Source: Oscillospiraceae bacterium
Lineage (GTDB): Bacteria; Bacillota; Clostridia; Oscillospirales; Ruminococcaceae
DNA: 64,000 bases
NCBI GenBank assembly: GCA_017472965.1
Contig: JAFUNR010000009.1
Span: 1 to 64,000, forward strand
Direction: 5' to 3'
Shown here: one piece after another, positions 15,452 through 24,656 of the stretch
Numbering within the stretch: position 1 is the first letter of the stretch
How the letters are laid out: each line of letters begins with the position of its first letter
The notes under the pieces: generated by a model
Databases searched by the model: none
Seen by the model: the letters and a program-made list of their open reading frames with translations, nothing else
What the model was told of the DNA's origin: nothing
Translations under genes and position numbers: made by a program

Positions 15452-17609
15452 ATTGTTTCTCCAGTTCCTTGCGCGTGATGCGAAGTATCACCGGTCGTCC
15501 GTGGGGACAGAACGGCGGCACGCTGCCATCCAGAATATCCCGTGCCAGACGCAGCATTTCGGGATAATGCGTGGTATCACCGCCCTTGATCGCGGCACGG
15601 CAGGCGATGGAATGCAGCACCCACGCGGTTTTTTCCGCCAAAGGCTCCTTTTGGCCGGCGGCAAGGCGGGCGGCGATCTCCTGTACCAGATCCTCCACGC
15701 TTTCCACGCGGATATCGGCGGGAACCTCCCGCACCAGCACGCTGCGGCCGCCGAAATCATCCAGCGACAAGCCAATATTTTCCAGATAGTCCTGCTGGGC
15801 CAGAAGAGCGGTTTTTTCCTCAGCGGAAAGCTCCACTGTCACCGGCATCAGCAGAAGCTGGCCCGCCACACTGCCGTAGCCGGCGGCAAGGCCCTCGTAA
15901 ATGATGCGCTCATGCGCGGCGTGCTTGTCGATGAAGCAAAGCTCCTCGCCGCGCTGCGCAAGAATATAGGTTTTGAACACTTCGCCCACAATGGTCAGAT
16001 CATCACCGGGCGGCACCGCCGCAGAAACGGACGACACATCAGCGGTGTGCTTCGTTTGCTGTACGAAAGACTCTTCCGGCGCAGTCTGCGGCAAAGCAGT
16101 CTCCGCTTCGGGGGATACATCCCGCGGCATCTGCGCACCGGTATCAGCCGACTGCTGAACCGCGGGGGTTTCCTTCTCTTCCTGCTTCACAGGGCGCACG
16201 GCGGGGACATCGTCCTCATCCACCGTGATATCCAGCCCCGCAAAGGGATTACGGGTAAAGCCGCGCGCCGGGGCAGACGGACGCAGAAGATCCTCGGCGC
16301 GGGCGGGCGGGGTATCGATGCCGCTGTCGGCAACTTCAAGAGCATCCGGCTCGGGCGGAGAAAAAACAGAATCGATGCTGCGGGACTTTACCGCGGCGGG
16401 ATGGGGCTGCGGCACGGTGATTGCCGGGGCCGCGGCCGGCTTCGGATCCGCAGCAGCCTTCACCGGCTGCTGCACCGCAGACTCCGGCCGCTTCGGCGCA
16501 GCAGACCGGTCATCCGTCTCCTGCAGCGGCAGCGTAGAAAAGCTTACCTGCACGCCCTGCGGCTGCTGTTTCTTTGCAGCGGCTTTTTCGCTGTCCAGCG
16601 AAAGGGAACCGGAAAGCCCGTCCGCCTTCATGACCGCATTCTTGACGCCGCGGTAAATCACATTGAAAACATCGCTTTCGCGGGCAAAACGCACCTCAGT
16701 CTTGGCAGGATGGACATTGACATCCACCGCTCCGGCCGGAAGCTCCAACATCAGTACACAGCCGGGGAAGCGCCCGCCCATCAGCAATCCGCGAAAAGCA
16801 TTTTCCAGCGCGGCGATCATGGTGCGGCTTTTCACATAACGGCCATTGACATAAAAATACTGCATACTCCGGCTGGCACGGGCAGCACGCGGCGGCGCGA
16901 CAAGGCCGCTGATGCGCATACCGCTTTCGCTGTACTCCACCGGCAGAAGCTCACGGGCATAATCCCGCGGGAAAAGTGCATGAGCGGCGCTGGCAAGCCT
17001 GCCGTCGCCTGGGGTGAAGAACTGCTCCTTGCCGTCCCTGACGAAACGGAAAGCGATTCCGGGATGAGAAAGCGCCAGATTCTCCACCACATCCTGCACA
17101 AAGGTTGCCTCGCTGGAATCCTTTTTCAGGAATTTCATGCGGGCGGGGGTATTGTAGAAAAGATCCCGCACCGTGATGGTGGTGCCGTCGGCCCGGGCAT
17201 CCTCCTGCAGCGAGAGCTCCTCACCGCCGTGGATGGTATAACGCCAGGCGGTCTCCTCCGCTGCAGGCTTGGAGAGCATACTCACCCGCGCCACACTGGC
17301 CACACTGGCCAGCGCTTCACCGCGGAAGCCCAGCGTATGGATGGCGGCAAGGTCATCCTCACACGCGATCTTGCTGGTGGCATGGCGCACAAAGGCATTG
17401 TGCATATATTCCGGTTCGATGCCGCATCCGTCATCGCGGATCTCGATAAGTGCGATACCGCCGCCGGCGATTTCTACCTCAACGGAGGAAGCACCGGCAT
17501 CGATGGCATTTTCCACAAGCTCCTTGACCACGGAAGCGGGGCGCTCCACCACCTCGCCCGCGGCGATCAGCTCTGCGGTATGTTTATCCAGAACACGGAT
17601 CTCTGCCAT
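15435..17609 (-). CDS. mutL: DNA mismatch repair protein MutL
   Basis: 724-residue GHKL ATPase/endonuclease. The N-terminal ATPase motifs are VKELVENAIDAG, IEIRDDGCGI and TLGFRGEALASV. A long Pro/Ala-rich linker (about residues 335-535) leads to the C-terminal dimerisation/endonuclease domain. That domain has DKHAAHERIIYE (the DQHA(X)2E(X)4E metal site with Q replaced by K) and CPHGRP near the end, so this MutL should nick DNA itself, as in most bacteria lacking MutH. ATG 17609 with AAGGAG. It overlaps miaA by 17 bp and follows mutS by 21 bp, forming one operon. Confidence 0.96.
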   Translation of the reverse strand: MAEIRVLDKHTAELIAAGEVVERPASVVKELVENAIDAGASSVEVEIAGGGIALIEIRDDGCGIEPEYMHNAFVRHATSKIACEDDLAAIHTLGFRGEALASVASVARVSMLSKPAAEETAWRYTIHGGEELSLQEDARADGTTITVRDLFYNTPARMKFLKKDSSEATFVQDVVENLALSHPGIAFRFVRDGKEQFFTPGDGRLASAAHALFPRDYARELLPVEYSESGMRISGLVAPPRAARASRSMQYFYVNGRYVKSRTMIAALENAFRGLLMGGRFPGCVLMLELPAGAVDVNVHPAKTEVRFARESDVFNVIYRGVKNAVMKADGLSGSLSLDSEKAAAKKQQPQGVQVSFSTLPLQETDDRSAAPKRPESAVQQPVKAAADPKPAAAPAITVPQPHPAAVKSRSIDSVFSPPEPDALEVADSGIDTPPARAEDLLRPSAPARGFTRNPFAGLDITVDEDDVPAVRPVKQEEKETPAVQQSADTGAQMPRDVSPEAETALPQTAPEESFVQQTKHTADVSSVSAAVPPGDDLTIVGEVFKTYILAQRGEELCFIDKHAAHERIIYEGLAAGYGSVAGQLLLMPVTVELSAEEKTALLAQQDYLENIGLSLDDFGGRSVLVREVPADIRVESVEDLVQEIAARLAAGQKEPLAEKTAWVLHSIACRAAIKGGDTTHYPEMLRLARDILDGSVPPFCPHGRPVILRITRKELEKQFGRLG

Positions 17610-17630
17610 AAAGGGATCTCCTTTTGCGGT

Positions 17631-20240
17631 TTATTTCAGGTTATTTTTCAGCTGGTAGAGGAAATTCAGCGCCTCCAGCGGGGTAAGGGTATCCACATCC
17701 AGTTCCCGCAGCTTACGGACGGTATCATCATCCGCCACAGCGGGCTGGAATTTTTCGTAATTGGTAAAATCCAGCTGACGGTTGGCCTCGGTCAGATCGG
17801 GCGCAGCGGCCACCAGCGCCTTGAGCACCTTTTTGGCGCGGTTGATGATGGGCTGGGGAATACCGGCCAACTTGGCGACCTCGATGCCATAGCTGTCATC
17901 CGCCGGACCGGGCACGATGCGTCGCAGGAAAGTGATATCATCCCCGCGTTTTTTGACGGCGATGTTGTAGTTGCGCACACCGTCCAGCTCTTCGGCCAGC
18001 GCGGTCAGTTCATGGTAATGGGTGGCAAACAGCGTTTTGCAGCCGATGCCGTTTTCCTTGTCCGCGATATGCTCCACCACGGCGCGGGCGATGCTCATGC
18101 CGTCAAAGGTGGAGGTGCCGCGGCCGATCTCATCCAGAATGACAAGACTGCGGGAAGTGGCATTTTCCAGGATCTCCGCCACCTCGGTCATCTCCACCAT
18201 GAAAGTGGACTGGCCGGCGGAAAGATCATCCGATGCACCCACGCGGGTGAAGATGCGGTCCACCACGCCCACGCGGCAGCTCTTTGCCGGCACAAAGCTG
18301 CCGATCTGCGCCATCAGTGCAAGAATGGCAGTCTGGCGCATATAGGTGGATTTGCCCGCCATATTCGGGCCGGTGATGATCAGCATACGGTCATCGCCGC
18401 AGTTGGCCAGCGTATCGTTGGGCACAAACCGGCTGCCGGTGAGCATTTTTTCCACCACAGGGTGGCGGCCCTCCACAATGTGCAGCACATCGCTGTCATC
18501 CACTGTCGGGCGGACATATTTATTCTTTACCGCCACCTGTGCAAGGCTGGCGATCACATCCAGACGGGCAACGCCGGCAGCGGTGCGCTGGATGCGGGCA
18601 AGCTCTGCACCCACGGATTCCTGCAGACGGGCAAAAAGCTCGTGCTCCAGCGTCAGCAGACGCTCGTTTGCACCAAGGATCCGGTGCTCCAGATCCTTGA
18701 GCTCCTCGGTGATAAAGCGCTCACCGCCGGTAAGAGTCTGCTTGCGGATAAAGGTATCCGGCACCATGTGCAGGAAGGAATTGGTCACCTCAATGTAATA
18801 GCCGAATACCTTGTTGTAGCCGGTACGCAGCTTGGGGATGCCGGTCTCCTCGCGCAGGCGGGCCTCCATGGCGGCAAGCACGCTGCGGGAATCCTTGACC
18901 AGTGCGCGCAGCTCGTCCGCCTCGGCATTGTAGCCGGCACGAATGACACCGCCCTCCTTGAGAGTGGCTGGAGCATCGGGGTCAATGGCAGCCTCAATCA
19001 GGGCACGCACATCCTCCAGCGGATCGATGGAGGCATACAGGGCGCGAAGCTCCTCCCCTTCAAAGCCGGCGAGCACCCCGCGCAGACCGGGCAGCTGTGC
19101 TGCCGCAGCAGCCAGCGAAAGCATATCCTTGGGGGTGGCGCTGCCGTAGATGACACGGGTCATCAGGCGTTCGATATCGTATACGCCGCGCAGTGCTTCG
19201 ATGATATCGGCGCGGGCAACATTATCCGCAGCCATATTCTGCACGCTTTCCAGACGGCGGTTGATCTCAGCCACATCGATGAGCGGCTGTTCCAGCGTGC
19301 GGCGCATCAGACGCTTGCCCATGGCGGTGGCAGTTTCATCCAGCACCCAGAGCAGCGTGCCCTTCTTTTCGCGGCCGCGCATGGTCTCGGTCAGTTCCAG
19401 ATTGGCACGCGCCACACCGGAAAGCTGCATATACTGATTCTGGCTGTAGTTTTCGATGGTCTTCAGCCGCTCCATGCCGTGCTTCTGGGTATCCTTTAAG
19501 TAAGCCAGCAGACCCGCGATGGCCCGCTGCACCGGCAGACAATCCGCCACGCCGGCATCCCGGAGAAGATCCTGACCAAACTGCGCCGCCATAACGGCAG
19601 CAACCTCCTGCGTGCCGTAAATCTCCTCCTCCAGCACCTCGGCAGAACAGCCCAGCTGGCGCTTCATGTATGCAGTGACGGCGCCGCAATCCAGCAGTGC
19701 CGGGTTGAAAATCACTTCGCTGGGCCAGAAGCGGCCAAGCTCGGCCAGCAGGACATTCTGGCGGTCCGCTTCGGGAATGACCGTGGTGCGGATGACGCCG
19801 GTGGAGACATCCGCAAAGCAGATGCCGCCCTCGCCCTCCTTTGGCAGCCAGATGCTGGCGATATAGTTGTTGCGGTCATCCCGCAGCATACAGCTTTCGA
19901 TGACGGTGCCCGGCGTGATGACCCGGATGACATCCCGCGTGACAAGCCCCTTGGCAAGGGCCGGATCCTCCATCTGCTCGCAGATAGCCACCTTGTAGCC
20001 CTTGGCGATCAGGCGCGCCACATAGCTTTCGTAGCTGTGGAACGGCACGCCGCACATGGGGGCGCGCTCTTCCAGACCGCAGTTGCGGCCGGTAAGGGTC
20101 AGTTCCAGCTCGCGCGATACCAGAATAGCATCGTCGAAGAACATTTCGTAAAAATCACCCAGCCGGAAAAACAGGATGTGATCCTTGTGCTGCTCTTTGA
20201 TTTTAAGATATTGCTCCATCATGGGGGAAAGATCCGCCAT
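17631..20240 (-). CDS. mutS: DNA mismatch repair protein MutS
   Basis: 869-residue mismatch-recognition ATPase. The mismatch-binding Phe-Tyr-Glu is at about residues 30-32 (RLGDFYEMFFDDA). Connector, lever and clamp domains follow. The C-terminal ATPase has Walker A GPNMAGKSTYMRQ at about 618-630, the DDLSAGQSTFMVEM signature and Walker B LVILDEIGRGTSTFDG. It acts with MutL encoded directly downstream. Start is ATG 20240; the upstream GGCGGTGAG gives only a modest ribosome binding site. First gene of mutS-mutL-miaA-HlyD, separated from the upstream gene by a terminator. Confidence 0.97.
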   Translation of the reverse strand: MADLSPMMEQYLKIKEQHKDHILFFRLGDFYEMFFDDAILVSRELELTLTGRNCGLEERAPMCGVPFHSYESYVARLIAKGYKVAICEQMEDPALAKGLVTRDVIRVITPGTVIESCMLRDDRNNYIASIWLPKEGEGGICFADVSTGVIRTTVIPEADRQNVLLAELGRFWPSEVIFNPALLDCGAVTAYMKRQLGCSAEVLEEEIYGTQEVAAVMAAQFGQDLLRDAGVADCLPVQRAIAGLLAYLKDTQKHGMERLKTIENYSQNQYMQLSGVARANLELTETMRGREKKGTLLWVLDETATAMGKRLMRRTLEQPLIDVAEINRRLESVQNMAADNVARADIIEALRGVYDIERLMTRVIYGSATPKDMLSLAAAAAQLPGLRGVLAGFEGEELRALYASIDPLEDVRALIEAAIDPDAPATLKEGGVIRAGYNAEADELRALVKDSRSVLAAMEARLREETGIPKLRTGYNKVFGYYIEVTNSFLHMVPDTFIRKQTLTGGERFITEELKDLEHRILGANERLLTLEHELFARLQESVGAELARIQRTAAGVARLDVIASLAQVAVKNKYVRPTVDDSDVLHIVEGRHPVVEKMLTGSRFVPNDTLANCGDDRMLIITGPNMAGKSTYMRQTAILALMAQIGSFVPAKSCRVGVVDRIFTRVGASDDLSAGQSTFMVEMTEVAEILENATSRSLVILDEIGRGTSTFDGMSIARAVVEHIADKENGIGCKTLFATHYHELTALAEELDGVRNYNIAVKKRGDDITFLRRIVPGPADDSYGIEVAKLAGIPQPIINRAKKVLKALVAAAPDLTEANRQLDFTNYEKFQPAVADDDTVRKLRELDVDTLTPLEALNFLYQLKNNLK

Positions 20241-20282
20241 GCCAGCTCACCGCCTTGCTAAAAAATTCGGGGATATAAAACC

Positions 20283-20325
20283 GGAAAAGGAGCTGCCGCA
20301 CTTTTGGATGCGGCAACTCCGGCTT
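20283..20325 (-). terminator. Terminator after the YlbF-family gene
   Basis: 12-bp stem (20289-20300 / 20309-20320, one mismatch) followed on the minus strand by CTTTTCC. It separates the YlbF-family gene from mutS. Confidence 0.7.
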
Positions 20326-20356
20326 CGGGTCGCTTCAGTATACGCAGAGCCGCCTT

Positions 20357-20764
20357 TTAATGGCAGCCGCCGCAGGTGGAGCAGCTGCCGGTGCAGCCGT
20401 GGGGTTCTTCCACCAGCATGGGATCCTCGCCATTGCAGGCAGCGGTGATGATGGCGTTGATGTAAGCCAGAACGGTATCCATACCGGTCTTGGCCTCATT
20501 GTAGTTGGCCATGCAGGGGTTCTCCATGATGGCGGTGTACATATCGCTCAGCTTGCGGTTGAGCGCCTCGGTCTTGGCGGGGTCGGCGTTCTCGTCGGCC
20601 ATGGCCTGCTGCAGCTCCAGCTTGACCAGATTGAATTCGCCGATGGCATCCTGCAGGGCCTGATCCTCGTCATTCTGCTGACGGGCATGGGCATAGTACA
20701 GGAAAGCTTCCTCCTTCTGCATCTGGGCGGCAGCCTCTTTAAACAGAGTGATTGCATCTTTCAT
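20357..20764 (-). CDS. YlbF-family protein with C-terminal cysteine cluster
   Basis: 135-residue helical protein of the YlbF/YmcA family (Com_YlbF). In Bacillus subtilis YlbF, YmcA and YaaT form a complex that controls RNase Y-dependent mRNA maturation and affects sporulation and competence. The body is nearly all alpha-helix (LFKEAAAQMQKEEAFLYYAHA...). The last residues contain a CX3CX2CX2C motif (HGCTGSCSTCGGCH), suited to bind an Fe-S cluster or zinc; Fe-S clusters are reported for the Bacillus complex. ATG 20764 with GGAGGAG; the six-codon longer frame starts over that site. Partners are not in the window. Confidence 0.75.
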   Translation of the reverse strand: MKDAITLFKEAAAQMQKEEAFLYYAHARQQNDEDQALQDAIGEFNLVKLELQQAMADENADPAKTEALNRKLSDMYTAIMENPCMANYNEAKTGMDTVLAYINAIITAACNGEDPMLVEEPHGCTGSCSTCGGCH

Positions 20765-20876
20765 ATTGGAAATCTCCTCCAAATTGTAAATTGTTATTTC
20801 ACAGCTGCCGCAGCAATGCGGCGGCTTGTTTTGCAGTATTGTTTTCCGTCATTTGTTCGGGCACGGCAGCACCCGT

Positions 20877-21944
20877 TTATGCCTCCCGTACCACGCGGTG
20901 TTCCTCGACCCCCATAATGACCGTAGATGCGGCAGCGGCGCCGCGCAGGATCAACCGTGCCTTCGGACGGGTGAAAACCAATCCGTTCACCACATTTCCG
21001 TTTCCTTCCAGTACGACATCGCCATCGGCAATGTTCCCCATCAGGATATTCTCGTCACCGCAAACGATCACGGACTCCCGGGATGAATTTTCAAACACAT
21101 TGTTCAGGATCCTGTTTTTCTTCCCGCTCAAATACAGTCCAACAGCAGAGCCACGAATGACCTGCCTCTCCGAATTGGAAACCGCGTCCGCACTGTAATA
21201 CCAGAAGGTACCCGGACAATCCACAAGATTACCACTGAAAAGAGACCTGTCGAAATTTTTCAGCAGTACCGCTGCCGGAATTTCGTCTTTGATGTGGTTA
21301 CATCCGCAGTTACGCACAAAATGCGTATCCGTAATACTTGCAGTATGCAGAAAAGCCCCTGTTCCCCAAAAGCCGTAGGAAGGATTATCTGCCACTATAC
21401 ATCTGTGAAACCGTGCGTAGTAAGATGCTCTTGGCGCAAAATAAATTCCGACGCAGCAGCCATCCACATTGATCTTGTTAAAATCGCAGGCATCGATCTC
21501 ACTTCGCTCTGCCATGGATACACCGACAGCCAGACCGCAGCAGGAGATTTTCCTGAAATCTCCCTGATCCACCCGTTCGCCGCCGAAATAGAGTCCCGCA
21601 GAAGCCCACGGCTGCACCGGATCAAACATTCCGCGCGTATCCATCCCCACAATATCGCCCTGAATCCCAATATCGTGAACCATACACCCTGCAGGAAGAC
21701 CGCGGGACCCGATCATGACCGCCGGATGTCCATGTCCCTTCAGGCGGAGCTTGGAGCCGAATCCCGTTTCAAAAACGCCGTTGGGATCCAGATTGTACGC
21801 CCACACCTCACCGGCAAGCCGGGTGGAAGGAACGTCGATCAAAACCGGAGCTTCCACTGTGTATTCACCGGCGGGAACAAACACGGCTCCGCCATGCTCG
21901 CTTTTTTTCTCAAGCTCGCAAGTGATGTCAGCTGCGTTTTTCAT
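20877..21944 (-). CDS. Right-handed beta-helix (pectate-lyase-like) protein
   Basis: 355-residue protein. It opens with the short helix and GGAVFVPAGEYTVEAPVLI pattern of pectate-lyase-superfamily beta-helices. It continues with repeated short strands rich in Asn, Gly and Asp (for example NNVFENSSRESVIVCGDENILMGNIADGDVVLEGNGNVVNGLVF). No signal peptide or lipobox is seen, so it is predicted cytoplasmic, unusual for this fold. Catalytic residues cannot be assigned. It is monocistronic with its own promoter and unrelated to neighbours miaB and YlbF. It may act on an oligosaccharide or be a phage-tailspike-derived fold; function unknown. Confidence 0.6.
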   Translation of the reverse strand: MKNAADITCELEKKSEHGGAVFVPAGEYTVEAPVLIDVPSTRLAGEVWAYNLDPNGVFETGFGSKLRLKGHGHPAVMIGSRGLPAGCMVHDIGIQGDIVGMDTRGMFDPVQPWASAGLYFGGERVDQGDFRKISCCGLAVGVSMAERSEIDACDFNKINVDGCCVGIYFAPRASYYARFHRCIVADNPSYGFWGTGAFLHTASITDTHFVRNCGCNHIKDEIPAAVLLKNFDRSLFSGNLVDCPGTFWYYSADAVSNSERQVIRGSAVGLYLSGKKNRILNNVFENSSRESVIVCGDENILMGNIADGDVVLEGNGNVVNGLVFTRPKARLILRGAAAASTVIMGVEEHRVVREA

Positions 21945-22011
21945 TCATTTTGTCCTCTGTAATTTTTACAGGATAACCGGTCTTTTTCGCCCGGTGCCGA
22001 ACAACAGCTTT

Positions 22012-22040
22012 ATTATACCACAAATCCATCAAAATGTGGA
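22012..22040 (-). promoter_or_regulatory. Promoter of the beta-helix gene
   Basis: Perfect TATAAT (minus strand 22017-22012) with TCCACA (22040-22035) 17 bp upstream. The 5' UTR is about 60 nt and contains a short GC-rich inverted repeat (about 21978-22000). Confidence 0.5.
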
Positions 22041-22075
22041 TCATTTCCGGATATTTTCTTACCGACCCCTCAAAT

Positions 22076-23485
22076 TTACGCCAGCTCGCCTGTCAGCATG
22101 GAAAGCCGTGCGCCGGTGATACGCACCGGGGTGAATGTCCCGGTCAGTGCGGCGGCTTCCACACCCTGCGGCAGCGCAAACTGTACCAGCGTATTGTCAT
22201 CCATACGGCCGGCAAGCGTACCGGCGGCGCGGCCCTCGCCCTCCACCAGAACGCGCTGCACGCTGCCCACACGGGCCTGCATCATCGGCTCCAGCAGCTC
22301 TTCCTGCTGCTTTTGGATGGCGGCAATGCGCTGCGCCTTTTCCTCATAGGGAGTGGGATCAGGCAGCTCTGCGGCTCTGGTGCCGCCGCGCTTTGAGTAG
22401 ATGAAGGTGAACAGCTGCATATACTTCACCTCGCGCAGCATCGAGAGGGTCTCTTCGAAATCCTGCTGCGTTTCGCCGGGGAAGCCCACGATGATATCGC
22501 TGGAAAAGGTGACCCCCGGCAGCTTTTCGCGGGCGTAACCGATCAGCTCCAGATACTGAGCGCGGGTATAGCGGCGGTTCATCTCCTTCAGAATGCGGTC
22601 GCTGCCGCTTTGCACCGGCAGATGCAGATGGGGCGCCAGATGCTCGGGATGCGCCGCAATGGTATCGATCAGCTTGCGGGTGGCATCCTTGGGGTGGCTG
22701 GTCATAAAGCGCAGGATGTAATCGCCGGGCACGGCGCAAAGCTGCTCCAGCAGATCGGAGAAATCCACGCTCTCCTCCAGCCCCTTGCCGTAGGAGTTGA
22801 CATTCTGTCCCAGCAGGGTGATCTCCTTATACCCCTGCTGCACCAGCGCGGTGAATTCCCGCAGTACATCCGCAGGGCGGCGGCTGCGTTCGCGGCCGCG
22901 CACATAGGGCACGATGCAGTAGCTGCAGAAATTATCGCAGCCGTACATGATGGGCAGGAACGCCTTGAAGCCGGAGTTGCGCTCGGCGGGCAGCTCCTCC
23001 ACGATATCGGTGCGCTCGTTGGGCGGGCACAGCAGCCGCTTGCCGCCGGAGAGCTTCTCATACAGCAGCTGCGGCACCAGATCGATGGAGTTGGGACCGA
23101 AGGTCATATCCACAAAGGGATAGCTGGCGCGGAATTTTTCCACCACATCCGCCTGCTGCACCATGCAGCCGCACACCGCGATGATCAGGCGGGGGTTCTT
23201 CTTTTTCAGCGCCTTGAGTGCGCCGATGTTGCCAAACACCCGCTGCTCGGCGTGCTCGCGCACGGCGCAGGTATTGAAGATGATGAGATCGGCATCCTCT
23301 GTGGTATCGGTGGAGGCAAAGCCCACCCCCGCCAGCACGCCGCGCAGCAGCTCGCCGTCATTCACATTCTGCTGGCAGCCGAAGCTGTGCAGATAAAGAC
23401 GGGGCGTGCCGGGATAAAATTCCAGAATGCGGCGCGCAAGCTCCACATCCGGATGATAATTCAGATATTGTACCTTGTTCTGCAC
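22076..23485 (-). CDS. miaB: tRNA-2-methylthio-N6-dimethylallyladenosine synthase
   Basis: 469-residue radical-SAM methylthiotransferase that adds the methylthio group to i6A37 of tRNA. The N-terminal MTTase domain has the three cluster-binding Cys (FGCQQNVNDGE, FNTCAVREHAE, AVCGCM). The radical-SAM motif is YGCDNFCSYC (about residues 180-190) and a C-terminal TRAM domain ends the protein. The start is GTG at 23485 with AGAGGAAAA upstream. The first 47 codons and the promoter recur at 29645-29936 in the same orientation. MiaA, the enzyme of the preceding step, is encoded nearby. Confidence 0.95.
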   Translation of the reverse strand: MQNKVQYLNYHPDVELARRILEFYPGTPRLYLHSFGCQQNVNDGELLRGVLAGVGFASTDTTEDADLIIFNTCAVREHAEQRVFGNIGALKALKKKNPRLIIAVCGCMVQQADVVEKFRASYPFVDMTFGPNSIDLVPQLLYEKLSGGKRLLCPPNERTDIVEELPAERNSGFKAFLPIMYGCDNFCSYCIVPYVRGRERSRRPADVLREFTALVQQGYKEITLLGQNVNSYGKGLEESVDFSDLLEQLCAVPGDYILRFMTSHPKDATRKLIDTIAAHPEHLAPHLHLPVQSGSDRILKEMNRRYTRAQYLELIGYAREKLPGVTFSSDIIVGFPGETQQDFEETLSMLREVKYMQLFTFIYSKRGGTRAAELPDPTPYEEKAQRIAAIQKQQEELLEPMMQARVGSVQRVLVEGEGRAAGTLAGRMDDNTLVQFALPQGVEAAALTGTFTPVRITGARLSMLTGELA

Positions 23486-23516
23486 GGATATTTTCCTCTG
23501 ATTCCTGTATAGTATT
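23344..23516 (-). repeat. Direct repeat copy A (5' end of miaB)
   Basis: 173 bp that match 29645-29817 with four differences. It covers the first 47 codons of intact miaB, its GTG start and its ribosome binding site. Together with copy B it brackets a 6.1-kb sugar cassette. Confidence 0.9.
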
Positions 23517-23637
23517 CCGGCATCATCTGCGTGCCGTCTCCGCCGTGGCCCTGTGCCGGCAGCGTTTCAAAGATATTGCTGACGGTTTCCGGCACCTCCG
23601 GATGCAGGCCCTTTTCCTCCGCCGCTGCGGAAGTCAT
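23461..23637 (-). CDS. Possible small ORF upstream of and overlapping miaB
   Basis: 58-codon frame that begins about 16 nt after the -10 of the miaB promoter and ends 25 nt inside miaB in a different frame. Codons are GC-rich at third positions like the neighbouring genes. There is no Shine-Dalgarno, so it would have to be nearly leaderless. The product (starting MTSAAAEEKGLHPEVPETV) matches nothing I recognise. The corresponding stretch is replaced by unrelated sequence in the second miaB leader, so it is not essential to that arrangement. It could be a coupled leader peptide or chance. Confidence 0.35.
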   Translation of the reverse strand: MTSAAAEEKGLHPEVPETVSNIFETLPAQGHGGDGTQMMPEYYTGIRGKYPCRTRYNI

Positions 23638-23652
23638 TTGTCTAAGCAATTC

Positions 23653-23681
23653 AGTATACCATATTTTGCGCCTGCGGTAAA
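23653..23681 (-). promoter_or_regulatory. miaB promoter (copy A)
   Basis: Minus strand TTTACC (23681-23676) and TATACT (23658-23653) with a 17-bp spacer. The same promoter, with only small changes, recurs at 29908-29936. Confidence 0.65.
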
Positions 23682-23723
23682 CCTTTTGGCGTGAAATTCC
23701 TTTCTTTCCCGGCAGAAAAGCTC

Positions 23724-24530
23724 TCAGTATATCCGGCGGAAGCGTCCCGGCGTCATGCCGGTGACGGTGCGAAAATACCGGACAAAATAGTTGGCATCGG
23801 AAAAGCCCGTGCGCAGGGCGGTCTCCTCCACCGAAAAGCCCAGCAGCAAAAGCTCTCTGGCTTTTTCCACCCGGAACCGCAGCAGATACGCCAGCGGCGG
23901 CTGCTCATACACCCCCGCAAAGGCACGGCGGAAAGCCGATACGCTCATGCCGCACGCCTGCGCCAGCTGCTCCAGTGTGATCTTTTCCGGATAGCGGTTT
24001 TCGATTATCCGCAGCGCAGGCAACGTGCGGCTGTAGGCGGCGGGATCCGCTGCGCTGACGGCGCCCTCCGCCAGAATATCTGCCAGCAGCGCCAGCAGCC
24101 GGGCACGGGTCTGCATCTGAAACCCCGGACGGCGGCGGCTCCACACCCCCACCAATTCCTCCAGCCTTGCCGTGCACAGGGCAAAATTCCGTGGCCGGAT
24201 CACCCATATCCCCTTTTCCGTCACCCATGGCGGCAGCGTTTTCTCATCGCCCAGAAAATTTACCGTATAGTGCTCAAAGCGTTCATCCCCCTGCCAGTAC
24301 AGCGTATACGCCGCAGCCGCGGGGATCACCGCGGCATCGCCCGCCCGCAGCAGGATGCGTCTGCCGTCGGCAAAGCAATACTCGGCCATTCCGCTCAGCA
24401 CGCACACCAATCCGTGCATCCGCCGGCCGCACCGGTAAATATCCACCCGCCGCTGCTCCAGAGCATAGCGGTGTGCCAGCACAACTTCTGTCACAGAAAC
24501 ATCAAAATCCCGTACTGCCGAAAGCTCCAT
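23724..24530 (-). CDS. AraC-family transcriptional regulator
   Basis: 268-residue regulator with an N-terminal cupin-like sensor (residues about 20-100) and a C-terminal AraC DNA-binding domain of two helix-turn-helix units (ITLEQLAQACGMSVSAFRRAF and VEETALRTGFSDANYFVRYFRTVTGMTPGRFR). It is transcribed divergently from the isomerase/glycosidase pair with 126 bp between start codons. It is therefore most likely their local activator, responding to a sugar; ligand unknown. The ATG at 24530 lies within a typical spacing from AGAGGAGA. Confidence 0.88.
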   Translation of the reverse strand: MELSAVRDFDVSVTEVVLAHRYALEQRRVDIYRCGRRMHGLVCVLSGMAEYCFADGRRILLRAGDAAVIPAAAAYTLYWQGDERFEHYTVNFLGDEKTLPPWVTEKGIWVIRPRNFALCTARLEELVGVWSRRRPGFQMQTRARLLALLADILAEGAVSAADPAAYSRTLPALRIIENRYPEKITLEQLAQACGMSVSAFRRAFAGVYEQPPLAYLLRFRVEKARELLLLGFSVEETALRTGFSDANYFVRYFRTVTGMTPGRFRRIY

Positions 24531-24595
24531 ATCCCGGTCTCCTCTGCTTAAAATCTTCTGATCATTTTATGCTATTTTTGCACATTTCCTTTCTT

Positions 24596-24622
24596 TTGTC
24601 AATTCTGTATTTCTGGTATAGT
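24596..24622 (+). promoter_or_regulatory. Likely promoter of the isomerase-glycosidase operon
   Basis: TTGTCA (24596-24601) and TATAGT (24617-24622) with a short 15-bp spacer. The suboptimal spacing and -10 fit a promoter that needs the divergent AraC-type activator. The assignment is tentative. Confidence 0.45.
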
Positions 24623-24656
24623 GAAGTTGTAAAAATCACCGCAAGGAGGTTCCGCC

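Noticed and set aside
15321-19499. 1392-codon plus-strand open frame
   Set aside because: Lies antisense to mutL and mutS, which have complete motifs; its composition is that of an antisense shadow of GC-rich genes.
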